This document shows, one piece after another, positions 11,907-22,389 of a DNA stretch of 64,000 nt. How positions within the stretch are numbered: position 1 is the stretch's first letter; each line of letters opens with the position of its first letter. Below the pieces are notes generated by a model. That model had not been told where the DNA came from. It saw only the letters and a program-made list of their open reading frames with translations, and searched no databases. The stretch comes from Karstenula rhodostoma CBS 690.94 (lineage: Eukaryota > Ascomycota > Dothideomycetes > Pleosporales > Didymosphaeriaceae): positions 310,001 to 374,000 of the forward strand of contig MU001511.1 in the NCBI GenBank assembly GCA_010093485.1. Direction: 5' to 3'. Position numbers and translations under genes: made by a program.

Positions 11907-13442
11907 ATGTGGACAGCAAGCCGCGCTCCTGCTCGCCCTCAACGCACCGGTTCTGTACATAGCATCGCTTCGGTGCACTCCGCCCACAGCCGACCATCGT
12001 CTGTAGCCAGCCCTCGACTACAGCTCAGTCGCCAACACTCCCGCAGCGGATACGAGAGCGACCAGTCGAGCGACACCCTAAACGAGGAGGACTTTATCGC
12101 AGCTATGCCAGTCATGTGGCAGGGCAAGAGGCAGGAAACAGGATCGGCCGTCAGCAGGCTAAGCCAAAAGTTTGCGGCTGCTCTAAACGAAGCTCCGCCA
12201 GCGGCCACACCATTGAGACCGTCACCGCCGGCTCACAAGTCCGATATGATGAGGAGAGAGTTCGACGACGCTGCTCGTTCGAGATCCAGCACAATGAGCA
12301 CACTGAATGGCGATGATCTGGATTTCGGATTCCCGGAGAAGACCCCCACGAACAAGACCTTCAGTTCAGGAGATCGATCAATCCCGTACTACACTGGTGT
12401 CGAACCAGAGCCCCCCACACGCGTGCTCAAGATCATCGAAGCGCCTGCCAGCACATCAGGCAAGAATATTCCCTATTACACGGGCATTGAACCAGCGCCG
12501 CTCTCACCACTGAAGAACCTCATCGAGAGGCCTGTGGCAGCCCCGGTTTCAAGACGTGCCATGGGACCTCTAGAGTCGCAGCTCGCGGCGCTGATGGACA
12601 AGGTTTCGCAGATTGAGGCGAAGAACCCTGTTGCATCCGTCACTCCTGACGACTACGCTGCTATGAAGGCCCGTCTCGAGACCCTCGAAGCGGAGAAGCG
12701 AACCTGGCAAAAGCGCCACGAAGCCATCTGGGCCCTCCGCGATGAAGATGTCGAAAACAACATCAAAATCCGCGGCGTGCTCGCTACGACGCGCCGCGAG
12801 CTGGAGGCCATGACCAAGCTCCGCGACGAAGACCTCGCCAACGTCCAAGCCGTTCGCATCAAGCTTGCAGAGGCTACCAAGCAGGTAGATCGCCTTCGGT
12901 CCCAAGCCCCCGCCGCCAGCGGGCGCACAAGCCCTATGCGCGGCGGCAGGCCACCCAGCATGCTGCTCGAGCGACGGGACACCACGGACCTATTCGCGGC
13001 CGCCAAAGCCGCTGCCCTCGAGCAGCGCGCTCTCGAGATGGAGAAGCGCAACACCGATCTCCTCCAACAGCTCGAGACGCTCAAGGGCGGCGCCAACATC
13101 GGCGATCTGAACCGCATGACGGCGCACAAAGCATGGAAGGACGAAGTCGCATCCATATCGGCCAAGCTCAAGGCCAAGGACGCAGAGATCGCAGAGCTGC
13201 GTGCGGGAAAGGCGGCGCCGGCCCCTTCTGGCGCACCCTCGGCGTCCGCGGGGGCAGTCGCGTGGCACCGCGTCGAGGCGATACACGAGGAGCACGCGAG
13301 CTACCGCGAGCGCATGGGCGGGAAGCTGGCGGTGCTGCGCTCGGAGAAGGAGGCCCTGCAGAAGGAACTGCACCGCAAAGAAGACGAGTGTCACGCGTTG
13401 GAGGGCAGGATGCAGAGCTTGCAGCGGAGAATGGGCGCTTAG
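11907..13442 (+). CDS. Coiled-coil protein of unknown function
   Basis: Single-exon gene of 511 residues; ATG at 11907. The first ~130 residues are Ser/Arg/Pro-rich and probably disordered. Two direct repeats of the motif IPYYTG(V/I)EP(E/A)P occur at about residues 159-170 and 188-198. From about residue 220 to the end the protein is rich in heptad-type Glu/Lys/Leu/Ala sequence and is probably a long coiled coil, broken near residues 330-345 by a Ser/Pro/Gly linker. I do not recognise the family. A structural or scaffold role such as spindle pole, polarity or septation would fit but is a guess. Confidence 0.75.
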   Translation: MWTASRAPARPQRTGSVHSIASVHSAHSRPSSVASPRLQLSRQHSRSGYESDQSSDTLNEEDFIAAMPVMWQGKRQETGSAVSRLSQKFAAALNEAPPAATPLRPSPPAHKSDMMRREFDDAARSRSSTMSTLNGDDLDFGFPEKTPTNKTFSSGDRSIPYYTGVEPEPPTRVLKIIEAPASTSGKNIPYYTGIEPAPLSPLKNLIERPVAAPVSRRAMGPLESQLAALMDKVSQIEAKNPVASVTPDDYAAMKARLETLEAEKRTWQKRHEAIWALRDEDVENNIKIRGVLATTRRELEAMTKLRDEDLANVQAVRIKLAEATKQVDRLRSQAPAASGRTSPMRGGRPPSMLLERRDTTDLFAAAKAAALEQRALEMEKRNTDLLQQLETLKGGANIGDLNRMTAHKAWKDEVASISAKLKAKDAEIAELRAGKAAPAPSGAPSASAGAVAWHRVEAIHEEHASYRERMGGKLAVLRSEKEALQKELHRKEDECHALEGRMQSLQRRMGA

Positions 13443-14026
13443 CCGTAGTTGCTGGAACGAAACAAATACGCGGTGGCACGCTGAGGATTGAGATTCCGAG
13501 GTGTCTGGCGTACAGGAGAGAGACCACTGTCGCGGCTACGTCTTCGGGGGGTACGCGGGCGAAGGTCGCGGTCCCGGTCCCGGTCCCGGGCGCGAGCAGC
13601 ATGTATATGGCGCTCGGTGGGGGGAAGAGCGTGGAGAGGCTGAGGCAGTTTGAGTGGCTGTGAGTGGGGCCGGCGTTTGGGGAGGGCTTTTGGTAGGGGT
13701 TTGATATCCCTTTGATAGGTGGCGCAGCGCATCGCCACATACCCTGAAGGCCTGGCCTGTCTGGCTGGGAATTATATTCTATTTGCGATTTCGATATTTG
13801 GCGTGCTTCTAGTAGTGGTGGGTTTGTCTGTTGTGTCAGTGAAATGTACAATAACAGTTTCAGATCGCGAATTGTGAGAGCCATGTGTGCCCAGCCTTTG
13901 CGCGGGCAGATACCCGCTAGATAGGGGAAATCTATGACTTTTGAGCTGTTTGGAATCTTTGTGTTTTAGCACCCCACCGAGCTCCCTTACTATATTTTAC
14001 CGCGGCTTGCAAAAGCGTGCGAAGTA
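13443..14026. other. Intergenic between convergent genes
   Basis: Lies between the stop codons of the coiled-coil gene (plus) and GTPase A (minus). Contains GGTCCC microrepeats near 13570-13590 and most of dispersed repeat copy 2. Confidence 0.5.
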
Positions 14027-14037
14027 TCACATTTGAT
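13987..14037 (+). repeat. Dispersed 51-bp repeat, copy 2
   Basis: Core GGCTTGCAAAAGCGTGCGAA followed by GTATCACATTTGAT. Forty-four of 51 bases match the copy at 42022-42072 (inverse orientation), and six of the seven differences are transitions. It overlaps the last codons and the stop of GTPase A, so the present C-terminus of that protein is written by the repeat. Confidence 0.6.
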
Positions 14038-16920
14038 TGGTACAATATCGGTCCTCACGTGACTGTGCAGTCTCGATCTCGTCCTCGTTCTCCACCTTGA
14101 CCTTCTTCATCGGCGACTCCTCTTCCTCGGAAGGCCGCATATGCTTGAGGGATCCCATCAACTGGACTTCCTGCTGATACTCCTGGTCAGGGAACTGGCG
14201 CTGACAGTTCAGCAGTAGCTGCTGGAACTCAGGGAGCCAGTTCTGCAGGATCTTGCGCGCTGCAACGTGCGGGGCGGTGTTGTACACGTCTGTCTCGACG
14301 AACTGCTTCGTGATGCGGATGAAGGCCTTAAGCTTAGCGTCGACGGCCGCGATGAACGTCTCCGAGACTTGCGCGATGCGTGCGTTCATCTTCTGCATGG
14401 CATTGTCTTCGAACCTGTCCACGAAAGACTTGCCGTCGAAGTTTGGCGTACACAGGCTCTTGACCAGCGACTGCCGCTGGCGCTCGTACACCCTTCGCCC
14501 CCGGCGTTGGAACGCGGCGGCCCCGTAGGCTGGGTCGTTCATCTTCGCGATCATGCACTCTATGTCTTCCTCGGTGGTGACTTCGGTGTAGATGGCGTTG
14601 ATGGCGGCGGTGAGCTGAGAGGGGAAGCGGTTCACCATGTCGCGGATTTCATTTTCAACTTTCCTCCATGCAGTGAGGGTTCGCTTTTTGAGCGCGGGGG
14701 GAACGGCAGATGTGGCGATGATGTCGTCTACCAAGGCCCAGAGGTCGGTGATGGGGCTGGTGATTGCGTTCGAGATCTCGGCGGACCTGGACATCATTCC
14801 GATCTTCCAGTCGGAGAGGTGGGCTTCCTGTGAGACGTACGCATGGGTGCTGCTGGTGGGGCGTTCCATCGTTTCGAGGAGGTCTCGGTTCCAGTTGATG
14901 CCTTCACGGTCTCTGTAGGCGACTGAAGCGTAGCTTATGGGGATGCCTTTGCAAACCAGCGTGTGCAAGAACGTCTGGAACCTGACGACGGTCGAATCAC
15001 CCCATACGCCGATCAGTGCCTTGATACGCTTGGTGACAGCGATCTTCTCGTAGTCTTCATAGATCGGTTGAACGACAGATATGCTGTTGCTCTCCTTGGC
15101 TGCACGTGAACTGCGGATGGCCTTTTGGAAGCATTGCTTGAGCGAGCGACGGGTCCATGAGAGGACCTTTGTCTTCGCGGCCGTCTTCTTGAGGATGCGT
15201 TGAACATCATCCACGAGATTAGGCAGGATGCGAAAATAATGCTCGTAATAGATCTGCAGCTTCTGTTCGGCAGTGAGGCTGAGGAGACCTCGTTTGAGAT
15301 GCGGAATGCCGGACATGTAGGGTCCCCAGGTCGGGTCCTCGGCGCGATACTCGTCGAGCCACTCGTGGGCCGCCGATGCGACGACGGAAAACACGCTAAT
15401 GCGTCCACCGTGTCGTTGTTTGAGTGCATCTTCAGTGGGTTCGGCAAATTGTCGTACCATTGCACACTGGGCGGTCTCGGCGATGTAAACTTCATAGTCT
15501 CCATCTGCATCATCATTGTCGGCGGCTTTTAGTGCTTCGTGCAGCTCTGCGAATGGACTATCCTTGTTTTCTTGAATCTCGTTGAGGAGTGCTCCATAAT
15601 CCGGCACATCGTAGGCTTTCTACAAAGCATTGCTGGTTAATTGCGAATCGACTAGACAACGGAGAAGTGTCTTACATCAATCTGGTTCATGACAAGAATT
15701 GTGTTCCGATCGCCGTGGGCTTTGCGAGACCTATGGATCTGCCCATCCAAGTCTTCGCTGTCCTCGATGCGCGGCGCCGAGCCGATGATTATTTCGCCGT
15801 GAGCGCCTCGACGATGGGCATTAGCGCTTGCAATTCGCGCTTGGTTGAGATCTCCATAGCCTTGGGATGTTAGTATAGATGTTTACATTTTCAGAATGCA
15901 CAACTTACCGGGGATGTCAAGAAGAACAAGACCATATCTCAACAGCATCCCACCCGTCACTACGGTGACTAGTTTCACCAGTGGTGCTAAGGCCTCTGCT
16001 TCCTTGCGTACCGCGGTGATGTCCATCGTGCCCTTCTCGCTTCCTGGGACGAGCTTGTCAGGGACATTATGATACGTAACGGTGTTGTTGACATCCACGC
16101 CCAGTGCATCAAGTCGTTCGCGCTGCTTGCGAAGAAGAAAGGTGACCAGAGTGCCATCAGTGAAGCTGTCAGAAGTCTTCAGGTATTCTTCCAGCTCTTC
16201 TTCTGATTGTTTGTCGCCCTTCACAATGAGGCGGAACACTTTGTGTGCTTCGATGCTGAGGTTTACGTCGTGCTTCGTGATCTCTCGTGTGAGCGCAGGC
16301 TCGAGGCTTTCATCATCGCTCTCATCTACCTCTTCGTCCCTCTGATGATGTACACGGCGATAACGCATGACGTTCTCCTCCATATTTGCCTCGAGTGTGG
16401 CGTTGTCGAAGAATGCAATCGTCACATCGCTCATGTCCGTCTCGTCAGCCGCATCGACCTTGTACCTGTATTCTGTGGCGAACTGCGTGCACGACTTCGT
16501 ACCCTTGGAAACGCCAGCCAGATTGTGGCGGCCGAGCAAGCAATTTGTCACTGTACTCTTGCCCTCGCCGTGCTTCCCAACCAGGGCGTACGACCAGTGG
16601 GGCTTCTCGGGCCCCGGCTTCAGCTGGAGAATCTTCTTCAAGAGTGCACTGATCTCCTCGATGTCTTCATATGCTTGGTCTTGTAGAAGTGTGATGACCT
16701 TGGCCGCCGCTTGCTCCATTCCCGTGTCCATATCCTTGGTGTTTAACGAAAAGAATACATGATCTGGTGCCTTCTCATCTTCGGGCTTGTGGCGGAACCT
16801 GGGCTCGCGCGCGCTTTATTGTTTCTTTCGAAGAAATTGCGACAACGAGGGCTGCGACGTATGGGTGCGCTTTCTCCACTGCTCACGGGTGAGGATCTTG
16901 TCGATCAAACCGGGATGCAT
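14027..16920 (-). CDS. Large GTPase A, SLIP-GC/dynamin-superfamily-like (in-frame stop near start)
   Basis: Exons 16920-15909, 15860-15676 and 15619-14027. From the internal ATG at 16731 the product has 866 residues. Counting from that Met, the P-loop is GKHGEGKST (residues 52-60), G3 is DIPG (272-275) and G4 is NQID (333-336). A long helical C-terminal part follows, as in nuclear GTPase SLIP-GC-like proteins. The region upstream to an ATG at 16920 (MHPGLIDKILTREQWRK...) aligns with the start of GTPase B but is interrupted by a TAA at about codon 35. Either an 84-nt in-frame intron with donor GTGAGC removes it, or it is a nonsense mutation (CAA to TAA) and translation starts at 16731. Intron positions are identical to GTPase B. 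The C-terminus runs into a dispersed repeat. Function unknown; membrane remodelling or defence is inference. Confidence 0.65.
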
Positions 16921-17439
16921 CCTTTGCTATGTGAGTACATATACTAATGAAGAGAGCTCACAACACGTACATGAACAGGAAATTGGTGCCACGACAGCAG
17001 GAGAGAAGACGTAAGGTGAAGGTGATTTGGAGAAAAGATAGAAGGTGAAGGTAGTTCCATGTCTTGACAAGCAAACAGCAAACGCGGTAGCGTAACGTTA
17101 CGTAAGAGTGAGACATAGGTTTCTTGCGTTGGCGATGCGCCGCCCCTACCATGTGGTTCAATAATAGTGAAGTCGATCTTTCGTCAACGCTATCACAGCT
17201 AGAGGGTGGTTTTCTTCGGCCAGTATAAATAGCTCTTGGGTTGTCTTGTATGATTTTCTGATTGTTGACTCGAACCACAAAGCGGTGTCCTGTAAAGGGA
17301 TAGACGTAAATATGAATTAGGTTATCATAGTGGTTGTATTCTAGCTATGGTTACCTTGCTTAGTGAAATTCAATGATAGTAGGAATATTGAGAAACTATA
17401 TATATATTGTATGTAATCACTATGAGGGCGGGTAAGTGT
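16921..17439. other. Intergenic, upstream of GTPase A
   Basis: Non-coding; AT-rich near 17230-17440, with a TATATATATATT run at about 17397-17408 that may be the old promoter of the decayed plus-strand gene. Confidence 0.4.
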
Positions 17440-18412
17440 ATGTAGGACAGACAGTCCTCGATCCTGCCAGCGAGGAACGCCGCCGAACAACCGAGCAGCG
17501 CTACTAGGGTTCAACGCCTACGCACATATCTCACCAACCTCAAGAAACTTAGGCGGATGCACTAGATCACCACAATCATATTCAGGACCGACAGTATGCG
17601 CGTTGCCATGACGGATCTCTCTGGGGAAACCGACCACGACTCTGCTTACACGCTGTTGGCGCCATTCGCGGAGGATTTGGTCTCGTATCCGTTGACAGCC
17701 TAGCAACGACTAGCTATCAAACCACATTTGTGGTTCCAAATGCACTGGAAAGCGAAAGGGTTTGAGTGGGTGCAGAACGAAGACTTCCGCACCGAGGGGG
17801 TCTTCGGTGACGTTATGATTGATGTAGAGCTCCGCAATTTGGACCGCTTAGTGATCGTGCGTTTGCACACACAAGTCCCCCGCGCTCCACTCGCAACTTT
17901 GTCGACCATTGACTCCAATCTCTCAGTCCCGTTCTGACCACAATGCACTCGGCAACACCAGCTGGCTGATTCTAGTCAGGTACGGAAGCTATCTCAACAT
18001 CGCCATGACAATTACGGAGACAGTGCACCGGCTCCTCTGGTTGTGCGCCGAGGCGAAGGAGGTGCGCGACTAGTTCAGGACACACACAGAGACCGAGGAC
18101 AGTTGGAAAAAGCTCGTCCATTCTCGTCAAGCGGAAATACAAATTGGGACTGATCGCCTGTTCCAGAAGGTCAAATACTTTCTGGGGACTTTGCGAACCG
18201 ACGATGAGTTCTTGAGCCAAGTGGTTACGCAGTCGTGAAGGTTACCGCCACGCTTGAATCGACAAGCGGTTCGTGGAACACGCAAAGCAGCGGCCCCGTC
18301 TGCCACCAAGACACCGGTCACCAACGTGCCGGCCAAACAGAACCCACAGGAAGGACCCCGAGTGGGAGACCTCGTAGCCAGACTACAGCGCAGACTCAGC
18401 GAGATCCAGGCT
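17440..18412 (+). pseudogene. Decayed 5' part of the downstream gene
   Basis: Protein-like sequence continues for about 970 bases upstream of the next gene but is interrupted. One frame reads through ...RVQRLRTYLTNLKKLRRMH, a TAG at 17563, a further 45 codons, a TAG at 17701, then ...MHWKAKGFEWVQNEDF... to a TGA at 17935. The frame then shifts by one; ...NTSWLILVRYGSYLNIAM... continues to a TAG at 18071 and a TGA at 18236, in the same frame as the intact downstream sequence. Every stop could have arisen from CAG or CGA by a C-to-T change. No ATG is evident at the 5' end. Composition and frame continuity make this a relic of one long gene rather than random sequence; an intron may explain the single frame change. 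Confidence 0.55.
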
Positions 18413-20100
18413 ATGGATAAAGATATCGCCCCGTCCTTTCCACCATTCGATGCCAATTCAAGCAAGTTGAGCTTTGGGAACGCCTTCAATATGCTGCGTG
18501 TGTCCGCCATCCCTGCCGGTCGCATGAAACCGAATCCGCGAAACCCCGAGGAGCCGGTCCCGGTCGTATACGCCACTATAGACCGTACACGAACATTACA
18601 CTTCGTTAAATCGGATAAGAGGAACGTTCCGTGGTCGCAAGTAATCTTGTACCACCCGCTGCAAACCATTGTCGAGGCCTGTAGAATCTGGAAGAGGGAG
18701 GCGCAGGTCAGTATCCTTTCCAGGTAATAAGAGCAAGGTAATCTTTTATGTAGGCGCTGGCGCGATGTCATCTCGACAACAACCCCGTAGCATCGTATCC
18801 TGAAATTGAGCTAGCTACCCAGGATCCCCGAAAGGTCCCTATATTGTTAGCGTTACTATACGGCCACGGAAAATTAGGAGGCAGGACAAAACAGCAGGAA
18901 GAAGAGTACAGGGAGCTCCGTCATGCTTGCTTTGCTCGTGTCCGAGCTAAGGTTGTACCGTTCATGAATGTGCTCGACGATGACATTTTGGCAAAGGAAA
19001 CGACTTTCCTCTGTCGAGCAGCATCTGTCCTGATAGCCCTCACCGAGGCCCTCCAGGAGAACAGTCCTGGCCTAGCCAGAAAGATATCGACGGATGCCCC
19101 TGCCCTGGACCGCAAATTGTGGGTCGTGATGCAGAAGCTCTGCGATATGAGCGATTATCGGATTCGATTCGACACCACTCTTACCCGCGATATATGGCTG
19201 CAGTGGGCGGAGGAAGTCAAATTCCTAGGCGGCAAAGACGATAGGTTTCTCACACGAGACGAGAGCGAGATGGACAGCAGCATCTTTGAATGGCAGGATC
19301 TGCGGCTGCTACAAGCGACTTGCCCTATCTCAGCGGATCGTGCACTAGAGGGAAGACAGAGCCCGCGGGATGTATTGGCCAGTGGCGCGTTGTCTCGCGA
19401 GCTCGATATGAGCGGACGACTCAGTCGCTATACCGTGACTACCCCGATCGTGACTCGCCACTACGAAACATGCATCAATCAGATGTTTCCCGGGGATGAA
19501 GTGAAGCCACCCAGGCCGACCACGCTCGAGGTGCCCGCCGCACCGCCGCCATGCACCACCAACCAAGCCCAAAATATGCGCGTGTACATTTACAAGTACG
19601 TGGCCGGGAAATATTTCGTCGGGAATCTGGCCAGCATGAATGCCATCGCGATGGTCTTCCTTCGAGAACTGCGACTGGCGCTGATCCGCCACGACCATGG
19701 TCGCTTCAGCCACCTCATCGATCTCCACCGCACGTGGGAGGAAGAAGGGCTCTTGGATATCAAAGCTGATGATCTCGATCATGACATGATCTTCCAACAT
19801 ATCGAGGACGGCCAGCACGGAGAACCGAGTTCCTCCGCATTTCAGTACCAAACGCCAACACAGATGAAAGCTGCGCGAGCCAAGATTGTGGATGCGGATG
19901 AAGAAGATGAAGGTTCCCAGGAAAAGAGCAAGCCGGCCTTGAAGCGTGGCATACTGTATACTCCTGCTGAAGACACCAGCGTGATACAGCGACCGTACAA
20001 GAAGGGGTACCTAGCCACGCCACACCTGCTCGAGAAGATGGCCGAAAAATACGATGTGCAGTTCGCGAACGACAACTTCAGCGGGTCCATCTCTGATTGA
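18413..20100 (+). CDS. Uncharacterised protein, possibly 3' remnant of a longer gene
   Basis: Exons 18413-18706 and 18754-20100 encode 546 residues from the first in-frame ATG; the intron is 47 nt. The frame stays open back to a TGA at 18236 without an ATG, and decayed coding sequence precedes it. The product is mostly soluble and helical with no membrane segment. It has an acidic patch around DADEEDEGSQ and ends FSGSISD. I recognise no domain. It sits between two paralogous large GTPases on the opposite strand, in a stretch with other broken genes. It could be a transcribed 3' fragment or a functional shortened gene; RNA evidence would decide. Confidence 0.5.
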
Positions 20101-20886
20101 TGGATGTGCATCCAATGGGAAATCTGGATACGTTTGAAGAGGTCACACATGTCAAGGACAAGTTACGCTATTTTCACTCTTTGACAAAGTGGCAAATTGG
20201 TCTTCGATTAAATAGGTCCTTCCAGCAATGTTTGGAGAACACCTGCCGTTAAAACGCATATGATGGAGGGATTACTATCTCCATCGCTCGATCTCGACGA
20301 GTAAAAGTTAAAAGATCGAATGCACTGCATTTTTCTGTCTTCAGTAAACATGCACATGAGTTTATTGGCTTGTGTGGCAGGTACGCCGAGGCTAGCCTAG
20401 CGGCACCGGGGAACGAGCCTATCGAGGGGGAACACCCACGTAGTTAGATACACACACATACAATGCAAAGGGTTACTCCTGCGATACCCCTATAATCATG
20501 ACAGCCGACTGCGCGTGCAAGAATTCGGTGACTGTCGCTATTCGCCCAGGCCGCCGTTTCATGCTCACTATCCATCGAATATACCATGACTTGTTGTCCA
20601 GCACTCAATCAATCAATCTCTTCCCAGGCGTTGCTCCCCCCCAGTTTCCTCTATTTCATCGTAACTGTGCAGAAATCCCCAAAACGCCGCCGCAGTGCCA
20701 CACACAGGCCGGCCCTCCAAGAAAAGCCGTGCATACCCTCGCCACCATGCCTCCGAAGTTTGTACCTCATCTTAACGCTGGTCGCGGTGCCAGCTTCAAC
20801 CCCCGGTCGGTGTGGTATGGTCTAACAGGAAGGATCCCACGAAGCTGCGGACAGAATGGTCCAAATTTCCTGCCGAGCGGCGTACG
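20101..20886. other. Intergenic, no supported gene
   Basis: A plus-strand open frame at 20498-20890 has no recognisable features. A short Met-initiated stretch at 20748 could be a first exon, but I see no continuation. Confidence 0.35.
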
Positions 20887-21656
20887 TTAGTTGGAGTACA
20901 CCCACAATGGATATTGAAAAGGCATACCTGATAACCCAACGTGTTCGACAGCGATTCCCCTCGCCAGAGCGTATACATTGAGGCACGCCCACGCCCCACA
21001 GCTGTTTAAGTCGTTTTGTTGGCGGACGCGTACTGCCTTTAGTGTCCCACTGGGCACCTTACTACCCAATGATGCTAGCAGCGGAAGTCCGTTGTTCAGG
21101 ATTACTCGATGCAGACGAGTTTCTTTACCCTTGGCTTGGGGGTGGGCATTCGAGTCATAACAGCAACACTGCAAGTAGCCGTAAGCACGAGGATGTCCGT
21201 GATTTCCGAAAACCGGGGACATGCCGTCTGCGTGTCCAAGTGGAAGACAAACATCATCCAATGATGCTTCTCACAAATTGGCAAAAGCAGGGGGTATCTG
21301 GCGATATCCTCCATCTGCGTTTCGACAGTCGCGGCGGGTGGGTCTTCAACCACCCTCAACTTGCGAGGGCCAGCAGATGTGTCGACAGCAATGCTTGCGA
21401 AGACGTTGACTAAGCTTCCTCTCATCCATTCATCTGAAGCGACAGAGCGCATGTCTTCAGCAGACACATGCAACTCGCGGCCGTTGCTACACTTGTAGCG
21501 TCTCGGTCCGTTGGCTAGCTTCACCGCCATATCCCAGGTGTGCGTCGCGCTCTGAAGCAATGCATCGAAGTGGATAGATCCCCCTTTTGCCAATGTGGTC
21601 TTAGATAGTTTAACTAAACTTAATAACTTACCACATCCTTCATCCTGGGGTAACAC
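20887..21656 (-). pseudogene. Ulp1/SENP-like (C48) cysteine protease relic, frameshifted
   Basis: Two overlapping minus-strand frames together carry the landmarks of a Ulp1-type SUMO protease fold. The upstream frame has ELHVSAEDM...DEWMRGSLVN (substrate-side start of the domain) and the catalytic His in EKHHWMMFVF. The downstream frame has the catalytic Asp in YDSNAHP and the Gln/Cys pair in QQNDLNSCGAW. His-to-Asp spacing is 17, as expected, if the frames are joined after HLDTQTA. I found no GT-AG intron of the needed length (remainder 2 on division by three), so a one-base frameshift is the simplest reading. Such proteases are often carried by fungal transposable elements, but I see no transposase or inverted repeats here. 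Confidence 0.55.
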
Positions 21657-21903
21657 AGCCTACTTCCAACACCCCTTAACTTACCACATAATCCATCCTG
21701 GGGTAACACAGTCTCCTTATCCTTTGACCCAGTATCACGTGACCCAGTGCAGGACGAACGAGTAAATACGAAACCCCTGACATGGGCATTTTGTAGCCTA
21801 GGTGACAATTTCTGTATATGTCAGCGCAAATGGTTGTAGCTAGTCTAACTAAGCTGGATGGTTTGTTGTATTGTTCATCCTTAGGGTAACACAGCCAACT
21901 CGT
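21624..21903 (-). repeat. Degenerate repeat units containing GTGTTACCCCAGGATG
   Basis: Two close copies (about 21624-21664 and 21677-21718) share, on the minus strand, CTGTGTTACCCCAGGATG followed after a few bases by GTGGTAAGTTAA. A third, weaker copy reads CTGTGTTACCCTAAGGATG at about 21873-21893. The units abut the 5' end of the protease relic and each carries a splice-donor-like GTAAGT. Confidence 0.5.
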
Positions 21904-22389
21904 CCTTTAACCAGGTATAGCGTGACAGCGGATATGACAGGGTGTTGGAACGAGGGCGGCAGCTTGTGTGTACGTGGGGCAAGACTCCAATGTTCGTTAG
22001 CACCACGGGGATAGGTAGGGTTGTTTTGTCCGGTGGGTTGCGTGGGTATCGCGAACCCTCAATGGGTCGCTAGTTTAAAGTGTAGGGAGGTGGTGCGTTG
22101 GGATATGTAAGACGAAAAATGAAGCGCGAAGATTGGAGATGAAGTATACGTACTGTGATTTCATTTGCCGCCAACCGCAGGTAGCGACCTAGAGAATGCC
22201 CAGCCAGGCACGGCAACGCGCGTGCCAGATGATGGCGCATAAATCGCCGGGTATGTAAATGTAAAGCATGACTCTAAGCTAAAGAGGTAGACACACGCTC
22301 TCAGATAAACCCCCAACCTTGGATAGTCTCCGAGACGCCAATTCTAGTCATCACAGGAACGAGCGCGTAGCTCCTCCGCCCAAACACTG
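21904..22389. other. Intergenic, no supported gene
   Basis: No coding signal seen between the repeat units and the stop codon of GTPase B. Confidence 0.4.

Noticed and set aside
17440..20100. Heavy RIP of the whole block
   Set aside because: Base composition stays near that of neighbouring genes and the 3' half is open; only scattered C-to-T-type stops are seen.
20498..20890. 130-codon plus-strand frame with a Met-initiated MPPKFVPHLNAG stretch
   Set aside because: Could be a first exon, but no continuing exon or donor context convinced me.
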